Below, piece by piece: positions 8,343 to 19,217 of a stretch of DNA of 51,139 nucleotides. This stretch comes from Anabaena sp. 4-3 (GTDB lineage Bacteria; Cyanobacteriota; Cyanobacteriia; Cyanobacteriales; Nostocaceae), in the NCBI RefSeq assembly GCF_001597745.1, contig NZ_LUHJ01000026.1, forward strand, positions 324,737 through 375,875. Reading direction: 5' to 3'. The notes beneath the pieces are model-generated. The model was not told where the DNA came from, did no database searches, and saw only the letters and a program-made list of their open reading frames with translations. Each line of letters opens with the position of its first letter. The stretch's first letter is position 1. The position numbers and the translations under genes were made by a program.

Positions 8343-9515
8343 CTAGCGAATGTATTCTTTAAGTACGCTGTTGCGATTGGGATGGCGTAACTTCCGCAGT
8401 GCTTTTGCCTCTATTTGACGAATTCTTTCGCGGGTGACGTTGAAAATTTGTCCGATTTCCTCTAAAGTTTTCATACGGCCGTCATCTAAACCATAGCGTA
8501 GTCTGAGGACATCGCGTTCACGGGGGCTGAGGCTGTCGAGGACTTTTTCTAAGTCTTCCCGGAGCAGATTTTTAGAAACTTGGTCTTCTGGGGTTTCGCC
8601 GTCAGATTCAATAAAATCACCCAAGCGAGAATCTTCTTCTTTACCAATGGGTGTTTCTAGGGAAATGGGCAACTGAGCAGATTTAGCGATGAACCGCAAT
8701 TTCTCGATAGTCATTTCCATACGAGTTGCGATTTCTTCTTCTGTGGGTTTGCGTCCCATTTCTTGAGACAGCAATTTGGTGGTTTTCTTGATGCGGGAGA
8801 TGGTTTCGTAGAGATGGACTGGTAGGCGGATAGTCCGGGATTGATCGGCGATCGCTCTGGTGATAGCCTGACGAATCCACCATGTAGCGTAGGTGGAGAA
8901 TTTATAACCTTTCTCGTGATCGAATTTCTCAGCCGCACGAATCAAACCCAGACTACCTTCTTGAATCAAGTCTTGGAATGATAAACCACGGTTCATGTAC
9001 TTCTTAGCAATAGAAACCACTAGCCGTAGGTTCGACTGCACCATTTTATCTTTCGCTCTGCGACCTAGATGCAAGCGATAACGGAAAGCTGGCAATGGCA
9101 ATTGTACTGCTTCTGCCCATTCACTATCACGCGGATCACGTTCTAACTGTTCTGAGAGTCTTTCCCGTATCCTTTCTAATTCGAGTAAGTCAGCAATTTT
9201 TCTGGCTAATTCAATTTCTTCATCTGCCCGTAACAGGCGAATTCGACCAATTTCTTGCAAGTACAGGCGAATCGAATCTTCGGTATAATGCTTCTTCTTG
9301 CTTTGTGTCCGACGACGCGATTTAGCGGCTTTTCCAGACTTTGCGTCGTCCTCATCAGTCTGAGGCTCTAAAAACTCATCAATTTCGCCGTCATCGGTAA
9401 GCAGTAAGTCCTCCTCGTCTTCAATTAAGAGGTCTTCTAACTCGATCTCAGGCTGATTCATCATTTCTAGGTCAGGCTGATAAATGCTATCGAGTACGTT
9501 GTTAGCCTGGTTCAT
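8343..9515 (-). CDS. sigA: Principal RNA polymerase sigma factor (group 1)
   Basis: The 390-residue protein has an acidic, low-complexity N-terminus (about 15-65), region 1.2 ([11 protein letters not shown], about 84), region 2 with the -10 recognition and melting helix ([21 protein letters not shown], about 198-218), region 3, and the region 4 helix-turn-helix ([20 protein letters not shown], about 346-365). Length and motifs match the cyanobacterial housekeeping sigma factor SigA rather than the shorter group 2 factors. The start ATG has GAGGAA 6 nt upstream (minus strand). It lies downstream of an unusually long gene-free region, which fits a long leader or several promoters. Confidence 0.96.
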   Translation of the reverse strand: MNQANNVLDSIYQPDLEMMNQPEIELEDLLIEDEEDLLLTDDGEIDEFLEPQTDEDDAKSGKAAKSRRRTQSKKKHYTEDSIRLYLQEIGRIRLLRADEEIELARKIADLLELERIRERLSEQLERDPRDSEWAEAVQLPLPAFRYRLHLGRRAKDKMVQSNLRLVVSIAKKYMNRGLSFQDLIQEGSLGLIRAAEKFDHEKGYKFSTYATWWIRQAITRAIADQSRTIRLPVHLYETISRIKKTTKLLSQEMGRKPTEEEIATRMEMTIEKLRFIAKSAQLPISLETPIGKEEDSRLGDFIESDGETPEDQVSKNLLREDLEKVLDSLSPRERDVLRLRYGLDDGRMKTLEEIGQIFNVTRERIRQIEAKALRKLRHPNRNSVLKEYIR

Positions 9516-10168
9516 GCCGCGTTCCTCATGCTCCTTGCAGAATCAATTACTCAAAATTTGTTGACTGCTCTTTTTAAACTGAGCTAGTGAACAAATAAAA
9601 ATAGGGTTTTAGATGGATTTCCCTGGTGTGTTTGGGAAGTTCCCGCCAATGGAGAAATTTCTTACTCCTCGTGAAAAGTCGCAGTTAATGCTGACTTACT
9701 TACTCATTCCATACCAGCCAAAAGTGTTGCTGTGGCAGACACTTTTATTTGGTTTGTCTCTAACAAGACTTGTCTTGATAAAAAAATTTACCACTTCATC
9801 ACATATTAATTATGACTGTTGGCATATTTTCTTATAAAGACTCTTCCGATTGTAGCCTGTTTCACAAAAATTGCACTCTTTTTGTGTATTAATCATTAAC
9901 TCATGAAGCAAGGTAAAGCCACTACTATCAAAAAGTCTTGAAAAATGGTAGTGATACCCTTAAATTTTCTCTAAAGCTTTTTGCAATTGCTGTGGGTTGT
10001 CTTCACATTCTCAGGATTTTAAAGCCTCCTTTACACAATTTCTGGTATTTTCTAAGACATGAATTACCTAAAAACTGTGTATTTTATATCAACTGAGTCC
10101 AGAAGCATTAACGCACCCATTTTTACATTTCCTTCATAAATAACTCAGTCCGGAGAATTGGGGCTTGA

Positions 10169-10284
10169 TTTCCCAAGAAATAAAGACACCAACAGAAATA
10201 GTTCTTGCCTTGAGAAACTTAAGTTTCTACGTGCAGAACTCCTTTACTAGCTAGTAAAGGCTGGGGGAAACTTGCCGGGTGGCA
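10169..10284. ncRNA. Candidate structured RNA or leader element upstream of sigA
   Basis: An outer stem TTTCCC (10169-10174) with GGGAAA (10265-10270) encloses two hairpins. One is AGTTCT (10200) with AGAACT (10235-10240), containing the 16-nt palindrome at 10213-10228; the other is the perfect 20-nt palindrome at 10241-10260. A third hairpin, TGCC-GGGT-GGCA, follows at 10273-10284. The layout is a multibranch fold. No known RNA family was recognised and the transcribed strand is unknown. If transcribed toward sigA it lies 0.65-0.77 kb upstream of the ATG. Confidence 0.35.
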
Positions 10285-11287
10285 GTTGGCGATTTGAATT
10301 TAGTCTTATTCACACATTAACGCACTGCTGAGATTTCTACCCTCTAATTCTTGACAAACTTTGATTGTTGTATCCAACGATATTTTAATCAATTCAAAAG
10401 GCATTTGACAGGTGTAATGAAAGATATTTGCTTAGTTATAGCAAAACTTTATCGAATACACACTAAATTCTGCCTGTGAAAAGATGAAATAGAATACATG
10501 AGCAAGTTAGAAGCAGGTTATGACTACTGCTTGTGCAGGAGAAGTATAGTTTAGGTGTTCATGTTTGAGCTTAACCTAATTTTCAATGTGGCTGTTGAGC
10601 AAAAAAATTTGAAATCCAATCCCGTGTTTTCCTGGGAAATGTTTTTGTCTAGTGATCTGGGATTTTGAAGATACCGAGATGATGTGACTGAGCAGATTCA
10701 TCTAGAACTTTTTTTCCCAGCTTAACAAATAAGTTATGAGGCTGGCAGCAAAAGCATCAACCAGCTTTTTTATCCGTTCCGGTGTACCCAGTTGATAACG
10801 GTTACTTATTGCTTGAGATTGTCGGAATAATTGACCTCAATGTGAGAATTTGAGGCTTTTGTGACTTAATCCCAGCCAATAACGGATAAATTTTAATTAT
10901 ACTGTCACCCTGTTGACAAAATATGGTTTTTGTGCATTCAGATGAATTGAAAAAAACTGATAATTTAATTAATCAATGATTATGTATATTAACAAACATT
11001 TTTATCAGCAACAATTTTAATCAGCGAAAATGTTTCTTTGGGTGGATTGGCAATTTTGTAAAGATATCAAGAAGATGCTGAGAGTCACAGAAAATAGACT
11101 GTCAAGTTTTGCTGATGAGACACGGAATTGACCGCAAATCAATGTAGCGCAGAGTAAGCGGATTTATCCGTGGGAATAAGTAGGAGCAGGTTCAGAAAGA
11201 TGAATATTTATGAAGAAAAATGTCGTTTAATCCGTACCTACTCAGATGAAATCAGTAGGTCAACATAATTAAAGATGATGATGGGAT

Positions 11288-11320
11288 AGATCCCCGACTT
11301 CTCAAAGAAGTCGGGGATCT
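11288..11320. repeat. 33-nt palindromic hairpin, copy 2
   Basis: The stem is identical to the copy at 7600, with loop CAA instead of TTG, meaning the element is in reverse orientation. It lies about 150 nt beyond the gyrB stop codon. Confidence 0.85.
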
Positions 11321-11326
11321 GAGTTA

Positions 11327-11391
11327 GTAGTGTGCGTCAGAATGAATAATTTCTTGGTATGGCTAGGGTTTCTCGTACTGACGCACCCTAC
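11327..11391 (+). repeat. 65-nt inverted-repeat element, copy 2
   Basis: Ends are GTAGTGTGCGTCAG and CTGACGCACCCTAC, with one mismatch. The interior resembles the copies at 7493 and 18957. Length is again exactly 65. Confidence 0.82.
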
Positions 11392-11471
11392 ATTTTAGAG
11401 ATTTTTTGATCTCTTTAAATGTTCGGTGGGCATTGCCAACAAGGTAAAACTCAGGTTATAAGATACTGAGA

Positions 11472-13773
<2,302 letters not shown>

Positions 13774-14670
13774 ATGACTAAATTAATTGTGATTTGTGGT
13801 GCTACGGCGACGGGTAAATCTGGGTTAGCTGTGAATTTGGCGATGCGGTTGGGTTCGGTGATTTTAAGTGCTGATTCCCGTCAGGTTTATCGTGAGTTTA
13901 ATATCGGTACGGCGAAGCCAACTTTAGCAGAACAGAAATTAGTTCCCCATTATTTGATTGATATCTGCGAGCCAACAGATACAATGACGGTGGCAGACTA
14001 TCAAGAACAAGCACAAGCTTTAATTAATTCTGTTGCTGTATCTCCACTGTTATTGGTGGGAGGTACTGGGTTGTATATTCGCTCAATTGTGCAAGGGATG
14101 AAAATTCCGAGAGTTGCACCTGATTATGAATTGCGATCGCAGTTAGAAACTCTCGGTCAAACTACACTTTACGGCATCTTACAACAAGTTGATTCCACTG
14201 CTGCCCAAAAAATTCATCCCAATGATCCCGTGCGAACTTTACGCGCATTAGAAGTATTTTATGTGACGGGTATTCCCATTTCTGCCCAACAAGGCGAAAA
14301 TCCCCCAAATTATCCCATTTTGCAGATAGGTTTAGATTCTCAGGTAGAGAAATTAGACAAGCGCATTCACAAACGCACTGAGCAAATGATTACAGATGGG
14401 TTAGTGAATGAAGTCGAATATCTTTGTAAAAAATATGGTACTGATTTACCTTTGTTGAATACTTTAGGCTATCAAGAAATCAAGCAATATTTGAACGGTG
14501 ATATTTCTTTAGAAACAGCCAAAGAATTAACAGTTTTGCATACTCGGCAATTTGCGAAACGTCAACGTACTTGGTTTAGAGCATATCCTCAAATTGAATG
14601 GTTTGATGCGGATGATACTGATTTGTTGGAAAAGGTTTGGCAGCGTGTGGAAGAATTTATCAATAATTGA
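13774..14670 (+). CDS. miaA: tRNA dimethylallyltransferase
   Basis: From ATG 13774 the enzyme is 298 residues. It transfers a dimethylallyl group to N6 of adenosine-37 in tRNAs that read UNN codons. Visible signatures are the P-loop GATATGKS (9-16), SADSRQVYREFNIGTAKP (about 34-51), the VGGTGLYI motif near 93 and the C-terminal RQFAKRQRTWFR tRNA-binding segment. Length is normal for the family. An in-frame TTG at 13750 would add eight residues encoded by repeat DNA and is rejected. The start context TAATGACTAAA matches a unit of the TAATGAC heptamer seen elsewhere, and no Shine-Dalgarno motif is obvious. Confidence 0.95.
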   Translation: MTKLIVICGATATGKSGLAVNLAMRLGSVILSADSRQVYREFNIGTAKPTLAEQKLVPHYLIDICEPTDTMTVADYQEQAQALINSVAVSPLLLVGGTGLYIRSIVQGMKIPRVAPDYELRSQLETLGQTTLYGILQQVDSTAAQKIHPNDPVRTLRALEVFYVTGIPISAQQGENPPNYPILQIGLDSQVEKLDKRIHKRTEQMITDGLVNEVEYLCKKYGTDLPLLNTLGYQEIKQYLNGDISLETAKELTVLHTRQFAKRQRTWFRAYPQIEWFDADDTDLLEKVWQRVEEFINN

Positions 14671-14791
14671 CTTTTTGTGTCAGTATTTTTTTGTCTCACG
14701 CAGAGGCGCAGAGGCGCGGAGAGAATGAGGAGGTTGAGATTTAAATATATCAAGTTTTGTCCCATTATTAAGCAAGGTTAATTAACAATAT

Positions 14792-14821
14792 GTAGAGACG
14801 TTTCATGAAACGTCTCTCTAC
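14792..14821. repeat. GTAGAGAC palindrome, copy 1
   Basis: GTAGAGACGTTTCATGAAACGTCTCTCTAC-type hairpin of 30 nt. Related palindromes lie at 28681, 44904 and 47821. It falls between the convergent miaA and Uma2 genes. Confidence 0.8.
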
Positions 14822-14843
14822 TGGTTTTCTGCATGAAAGATTT

Positions 14844-15563
14844 TTACAGGCTATCAGGATCAATTCCCATAGCCCTGAGTCTTTCTGCTAGTAATTGGGC
14901 GCGTTGTTCTGCTTGTTCCGCACGTTGTCGTTCTTGTTCTGCAATTTCATCTCCAGTCAGTAAAACCGTACCATCTTGATAACACCAACGTAACCAAGTA
15001 TCCTGTCTTCCTTCAAATTCACCTTCCCAGAGAGTAACACCTAAACCTACTTGTTCTAACCAAGTTTCGGATGTCTCAAAATAACGTCTTCCTCTCAGCT
15101 CATAAACTCGTAGTTTTTTTTCTCCTAGTTGCTGAGTGGAATCATAAACAATGTAGTAACTAACCCGCATTTGTTCATAAATTTGCAGCTTTTTACCGAG
15201 TTCGTCACCTTCTTTATTAGAGACAATTTCAATCACAACTTCTGGAGGTTTTCCAAACCGCCAAACCATGTAACAACGGTTTTGTTTCTCCCACCAATTT
15301 GCAGGAGTTTGGACATCTAAGTTGAGGAAAACATCGGGAACAATTGCTGGCTGTTCATCTGTATGATAAATACCAACGTTAGCTTCAGCTAAGAAAGTCT
15401 GATTTTTTAAAGCACTGTAAAGAGAACCTACTAATAGACGTTGTTGTTTGGCGGATGCAAAATTGTCCACAGGTGTATCATCTTCAGTAACTAGCTGGTT
15501 GGCATCTGGTACATAGAAATCATCATTATTTATCAGAAGTTGCTCAACCATGATTTTATCCAT
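14844..15563 (-). CDS. Uma2-family (DUF820) PD-(D/E)XK nuclease-like protein
   Basis: The 239-residue protein belongs to the large cyanobacterial Uma2/DUF820 family. Nuclease-fold residues are seen in IVPDVFLNL (Asp) and PPEVVIEIVSNKEGDELGKKLQIY (Glu and Lys). A coiled coil rich in EQAEQRAQ closes the protein (about 205-235). The fold is that of restriction-type endonucleases, but the biological role of these paralogues is unknown. The start is ATG 15563; ATG 15551 (MVEQLL) is equally possible because neither has a clear Shine-Dalgarno motif. It converges with miaA. Confidence 0.85.
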   Translation of the reverse strand: MDKIMVEQLLINNDDFYVPDANQLVTEDDTPVDNFASAKQQRLLVGSLYSALKNQTFLAEANVGIYHTDEQPAIVPDVFLNLDVQTPANWWEKQNRCYMVWRFGKPPEVVIEIVSNKEGDELGKKLQIYEQMRVSYYIVYDSTQQLGEKKLRVYELRGRRYFETSETWLEQVGLGVTLWEGEFEGRQDTWLRWCYQDGTVLLTGDEIAEQERQRAEQAEQRAQLLAERLRAMGIDPDSL

Positions 15564-15652
15564 TGATTTAAGAGCCTTATTTCTAGGTTAATGGATTCGA
15601 GATATAGGAGCGCAGTTAAATAGATATACTGTATTAATTAAACGTAATACCC

Positions 15653-15685
15653 AGATACCCGACTTCTCAAAGAAGTCGGGTATCT
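15653..15685. repeat. 33-nt palindromic hairpin, copy 3
   Basis: AGATACCCGACTTCT pairs with its complement around CAA. Relative to copies 1 and 2, a C-G pair has become A-T on both arms, so the stem is kept. Confidence 0.85.
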
Positions 15686-15768
15686 ATCCCATCAGAAATC
15701 CCCCTAAACTGCTATTCTGGCAACAATAGTCATTAAACTTACCCACCCAGCCAGCAATATAAAAATCT

Positions 15769-17241
15769 ATGCTTACCCAAGATAAAAAACAACGTAACTG
15801 GAAACCCATTATCAAAGCGTTTGAGGCTGTTCTTGGTGCAAATGGCGTAGTACAACGCCGGGAAGAACTCATCACTTATGAGTGTGATGGTTTAACTAGC
15901 TACCGTGAACGTCCGGCGGTGGCAGTGTTACCACGCACTACAGAACAAGTGGCGGCGGTCGTCAAAATATGCAACCAGTATGCTGTACCATTTATCGCAC
16001 GCGGTTCTGGTACTGGTTTATCCGGTGGTGCGTTACCCACACAAGACTCTGTTTTAATTGTCACTTCCTTAATGCGGCAAATCCTGAGCGTAGATTTAGA
16101 CAACCAGCGTATTGTTGTACAGCCAGGAGTAATTAATAGTTGGGTGACACAGACAGTCAGTGGTGCTGGATTTTACTACGCTCCTGACCCCTCTAGCCAA
16201 ATTATCTGCTCAATTGGCGGAAATGTGGCGGAAAACTCTGGCGGTGTGCATTGCTTAAAGTATGGTGTCACAACTAACCATGTTTTAGGTTTAAAAATTG
16301 TCACGCCAGAAGGGGAAATTGTTGATTTAGGGGGACAAATTCCCGAAACTCCTGGTTATGATTTAACAGGTATCTTTGTCGGTTCAGAAGGAACTTTGGG
16401 TATTGCCACAGAAATCACTTTACGAATTCTCAAAAGTGCTGAATCCATTTGTGTGCTATTAGCAGATTTTACCAGCGTGGAAGCTGCGGGGGCGACTGTT
16501 TCGGATATTATCAGCGCGGGGATAATTCCTGGCGGGATGGAAATGATGGATAACCTCAGCATTAATGCTGTGGAAGATGTGGTTGCTACTAATTGTTATC
16601 CCCGTGATGCTACAGCTATTCTGTTAGTGGAAATTGATGGTTTAGAAATTGAAGTTGCAGAAAATAAACAGCGTGTAATTGACATTTGTAAAAAGAATGG
16701 GGCGCGTAATGTCACTTCTGCGAGTGACCCAGAAACTAGGTTAAAGTTGTGGAAAGGACGTAAAGCTGCGTTTGCTGCTGCTGGACATTTAAGCCCAGAT
16801 TATTATGTACAAGATGGGGTAATTCCTCGGACACAGTTACCCTATGTGTTACAAGAAATTGAGGCGTTAAGTAAAAAATTTGGTTATCCAGTTGCCAATG
16901 TATTTCATGCTGGTGATGGCAATTTACACCCATTAGTGCTGTATGATAATGCTGTCCCTGGCGCATTAGAAAAAGTCGAAGAATTAGGCGGAGAAATTCT
17001 TAAACTTTGTGTCAGAGTTGGCGGTAGCATTTCCGGGGAACATGGTATTGGTGCTGATAAAAAGTGCTATATGCCAGATATGTTTAGCAATGCTGATTTA
17101 GAAACGATGCAGTGGGTAAGAGAAGTATTTAACCCCCAAGGTTTAGCAAATCCTGGTAAAATATTCCCTACACCTCGCACTTGTGGGGAAGCGGCAAATA
17201 AAACCAGTAATCAACAGTTTGCAGGAGTCGAAAGATTTTAA
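15769..17241 (+). CDS. glcD: Glycolate dehydrogenase subunit GlcD (FAD-linked oxidase)
   Basis: The 490-residue protein has the PCMH-type FAD-binding fold at the N-terminus (about 50-230, with the FAD motif ARGSGTGLSGGALP near 85) and the FAD-oxidase C-terminal domain (about 265-470, with VFHAGDGNLHPL and SGEHGIGADKK). It oxidises glycolate to glyoxylate in photorespiration, and in cyanobacteria passes electrons to the membrane chain. A D-lactate dehydrogenase role is possible, since the two are hard to tell apart by sequence. No glcE or glcF partner is adjacent. The GlcD-type SGGVHCLKYGVTTNHVLGL motif is clear. Confidence 0.88.
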   Translation: MLTQDKKQRNWKPIIKAFEAVLGANGVVQRREELITYECDGLTSYRERPAVAVLPRTTEQVAAVVKICNQYAVPFIARGSGTGLSGGALPTQDSVLIVTSLMRQILSVDLDNQRIVVQPGVINSWVTQTVSGAGFYYAPDPSSQIICSIGGNVAENSGGVHCLKYGVTTNHVLGLKIVTPEGEIVDLGGQIPETPGYDLTGIFVGSEGTLGIATEITLRILKSAESICVLLADFTSVEAAGATVSDIISAGIIPGGMEMMDNLSINAVEDVVATNCYPRDATAILLVEIDGLEIEVAENKQRVIDICKKNGARNVTSASDPETRLKLWKGRKAAFAAAGHLSPDYYVQDGVIPRTQLPYVLQEIEALSKKFGYPVANVFHAGDGNLHPLVLYDNAVPGALEKVEELGGEILKLCVRVGGSISGEHGIGADKKCYMPDMFSNADLETMQWVREVFNPQGLANPGKIFPTPRTCGEAANKTSNQQFAGVERF

Positions 17242-17662
17242 TCTAGTTTGTAGTAAGGACTTTAGTCCTTAGAAGATTGGAAAGCCATCAAGGATACTAA
17301 AAACCCCTCTCCAAATCTCTCCCCTACAAGGAGAGAGGCTTTGAAACGCCCATTCCCTGCCTTGCGGCACGCTGCGCGAATGTAGGGAAGGGGGGCTGGG
17401 GGGTTAGGTTTGACAGACTTTGGTGTTAATAATAATACTTTTTAAAGAACCTCTTAGAAGTTTGGAAAAGAAAGGGCTGAAGCCCTGACTACGAACAACG
17501 TTCACTAATAACTATCTCATCACTAAATTCTAGCCAAGATATCAAGTTACCAGTTTTTCTTGATATCTTGGTATATTTTGATGTTATTTCTACATTATCC
17601 AGAACAATAATGATTTATTCTGTATTGATACATATCTCGACCTAACGAAGTCAAAACCACAG
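17242..17662. other. Intergenic region with nested dispersed repeats
   Basis: It contains an AGGACTTTAGTCCTTA palindrome (about 17255-17272, again at about 19931-19948), a CCCCTCTCC/GGAGAGGG repeat at about 17303-17410 with a small hairpin element inserted inside it, and the AT-rich upstream region of the next gene with an IR around TTGATATCTTGG (about 17535-17575). Confidence 0.65.
17303..17410 (+). repeat. Dispersed CCCCTCTCC double-hairpin repeat carrying an insert
   Basis: Two hairpins, CTCTCCCCTACAAGGAGAGAG and TTCCCT/AGGGAA, are flanked by AACCCC and GGGGTT outer arms. The second hairpin loop is enlarged by a 23-nt GC-rich insert at 17359-17381 (GCCTTGCGGCACGCTGCGCG). Confidence 0.65.
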
Positions 17663-18913
17663 ATGAATCGGTTGGCTAAACTTTGTTTGTTTTATTTAGT
17701 GTGTGTGCAATTAGTATTGTGCTTAACAATATTTTCCTCTCCTTCCCTCTCAGATTATCAACCAAAAGATAATCTACCGACGACAACAGAAATTCGTGGA
17801 GTTTGGCTAACTAATGTTGCTAGTGGTGTATTATTCGTTCCTTGGGGAATTGATCGGGCTGTCAATCAACTATCTGCACTCAATTTTAATACAATTTATC
17901 CTGTGGTTTGGAATCGCGGACATACTTTTTATAAAAGTAAGACGGCGAAATTGTTCACAGGTAGCGATGTTCAACCTTTGGTGAATTTTGTACATGGTGG
18001 TCAAGATTTTTTGAGAAAATTATTGAGACTTGCGAAACCTAAAGGTTTAACTGTGATTCCCTGGTTTGAATACGGGTTTATGGCACCACCTGATTCCGAA
18101 TTAGCTAGGCGTTATCCTTATTGGTTGACAACTGGGCAGGGAGGAGTCAAAAGTATTAGTGAAATTTTACCAGAAGAAATTAACAATAACCCTACCAATA
18201 AGTTAGTCTGGCTGAATCCTTTGCATCCTGAAGTGCAAGATTTTATTTTGTCGTTAATTTTAGAAGTTGTGACTAATTATGATATAGACGGCATTCAGGT
18301 TGATGATCATTTTGGTATGCCTGTACAGTTTGGTTATGACAGATTTACGCTTGAAGTTTATCAAAAAGAACATGAAGGTAAAAGCCCTCCTATTGACCCA
18401 TTTGAAACAGAATGGATGCGGTGGCGGGCTGATAAAATTACTGAGTTCATGACGAAAATATCTCAAGTGGTTAAGGATATAAAACCTCATCTTAAAATAT
18501 CTTTATCTCCTAACTCACAAGCTTTTGCCTATAGAAATTATCTCCAAGATTGGGAGAATTGGGTAAAAAATGGTTTAATAGATGAGTTGATTTTGCAGGT
18601 TTATACTCATGACAAAAGTGGTTTTATTAGAGAATTAGAACAACCTGCGGTGAAGTTTGCGCGAACTAAAATCCCGGTGGCGATTGGGATTACTACAGGG
18701 ACTTTACGTAGTCCTGTGAAGATTGCACAGGTTCAAGAACAAGTTCAAGCAGTGCGCGATCGCTCTTTTTTTGGTATATCTTTTTTCTACTGGGAAAGTC
18801 TGTGGGGTTACATCACTCCTGAATCACCAAAACAGCGTCGCACGGTTTTTAGTGAATTGTTTGCAGCTAAAGCTGAACGACCTTTAACAATAGCTAAAAA
18901 ACAGTCAGAATAA
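17663..18913 (+). CDS. GHL10-type glycoside hydrolase (DUF187)
   Basis: The 416-residue protein starts with a signal peptide (hydrophobic LCLFYLVCVQLVLCLTIF, about 7-24). A TIM-barrel of the glycosyl-hydrolase-like 10 family follows, recognised by EIRGVWLTNVASGVLF near 44, NTIYPVVWNRG near 77, VIPWFEYGFM near 135 and DGIQVDDHFGMP near 213. Family members act on envelope or peptidoglycan-type glycans; the exact substrate here is unknown. Conserved acidic residues are present in the IDGIQVDDH strand. The protein is probably periplasmic. It has its own upstream region and is followed by repeat DNA. Confidence 0.87.
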   Translation: MNRLAKLCLFYLVCVQLVLCLTIFSSPSLSDYQPKDNLPTTTEIRGVWLTNVASGVLFVPWGIDRAVNQLSALNFNTIYPVVWNRGHTFYKSKTAKLFTGSDVQPLVNFVHGGQDFLRKLLRLAKPKGLTVIPWFEYGFMAPPDSELARRYPYWLTTGQGGVKSISEILPEEINNNPTNKLVWLNPLHPEVQDFILSLILEVVTNYDIDGIQVDDHFGMPVQFGYDRFTLEVYQKEHEGKSPPIDPFETEWMRWRADKITEFMTKISQVVKDIKPHLKISLSPNSQAFAYRNYLQDWENWVKNGLIDELILQVYTHDKSGFIRELEQPAVKFARTKIPVAIGITTGTLRSPVKIAQVQEQVQAVRDRSFFGISFFYWESLWGYITPESPKQRRTVFSELFAAKAERPLTIAKKQSE

Positions 18914-18956
18914 ACGCAATTGAACTTATCTTCAAAAAACTTAGGGAACACGGTTA

Positions 18957-19126
18957 GTAGGGTGCGTCAGAATGAATATTTTCTTGGTATATAGGAATCC
19001 GATTTGATTAATAAAATTATTTGTGTAGGTAGGGAACAGGGAACAGGGAACAGAGGTGTACTGAGTTTTTTTCAGAAATCAAATATGATTCCTATAGCTA
19101 GGGTTACTCGTACTGACGCACCCTAC
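18957..19126 (+). repeat. 65-nt element, copy 3, split by a second MITE
   Basis: Ends are GTAGGGTGCGTCAG and CTGACGCACCCTAC. The interior matches copies 1 and 2 up to TTCTTGGTA and resumes at TAGCTAGGG. The 103-nt insert at 18992-19094 plus one duplicated TA accounts for the extra 105 nt, leaving exactly 65. Confidence 0.88.
18992..19094 (+). mobile_element. 103-nt TA-target MITE nested in the 65-nt element
   Basis: Terminal inverted repeats TAGGAATCcGATTTGATT and AAATCAAATatGATTCCTA are flanked by TA at 18990-18991 and 19095-19096. The uninterrupted copies have a single TA at this point. TA duplication is typical of IS630/Tc1-mariner elements. The interior has GGGAACAGG repeats and no gene. 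Confidence 0.85.
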
Positions 19127-19166
19127 ATTTTGGATGTTTTTTTTATCTGGAAGTCCCTTAATACCC

Positions 19167-19199
19167 AGATTCCTGACTTCTTTGAGAAGTCGGGTATCT
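19167..19199. repeat. 33-nt palindromic hairpin, copy 4
   Basis: AGATTCCTGACTTCT pairs imperfectly with AGAAGTCGGGTATCT. It stands 40 nt after the 65-nt element, as in the composite at 7493-7632. Confidence 0.8.
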
Positions 19200-19217
19200 A
19201 TCCCATCATCATTTTAT

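Larger units (their letters stand above)
9516..11471. other. 1.96-kb gene-free region upstream of sigA
   Basis: This is the longest gene-free stretch here, between gyrB and sigA on the same strand. It is AT-rich and lacks HIP1 sites. It holds several inverted repeats (about 9918-9953 and 10091-10137), a cluster of hairpins at 10169-10284, a GCTGG/CCAGC hairpin followed by T residues (10741-10771), a minus-strand TATAAT (10896-10901), and the 33-nt hairpin plus 65-nt element at 11288-11391. A 74-codon frame at 9613-9837 (+) is not convincing. Confidence 0.7.

Noticed and set aside
9613-9837. 74-codon open frame on the plus strand upstream of sigA
   Set aside because: Hydrophobic, AT-rich, without a recognisable domain, and in a long promoter region; a weak AGGG before the ATG is not enough support.
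10131-10300. 6S RNA, cobalamin riboswitch or other known structured RNA
   Set aside because: Known conserved motifs of these families were looked for by eye and not found; it is kept only as an unassigned structured candidate.
10741-10771. GCTGG/CCAGC hairpin followed by T residues, possible small-RNA terminator
   Set aside because: Only 5 bp with a 15-nt loop, and no promoter or conserved RNA upstream could be shown.
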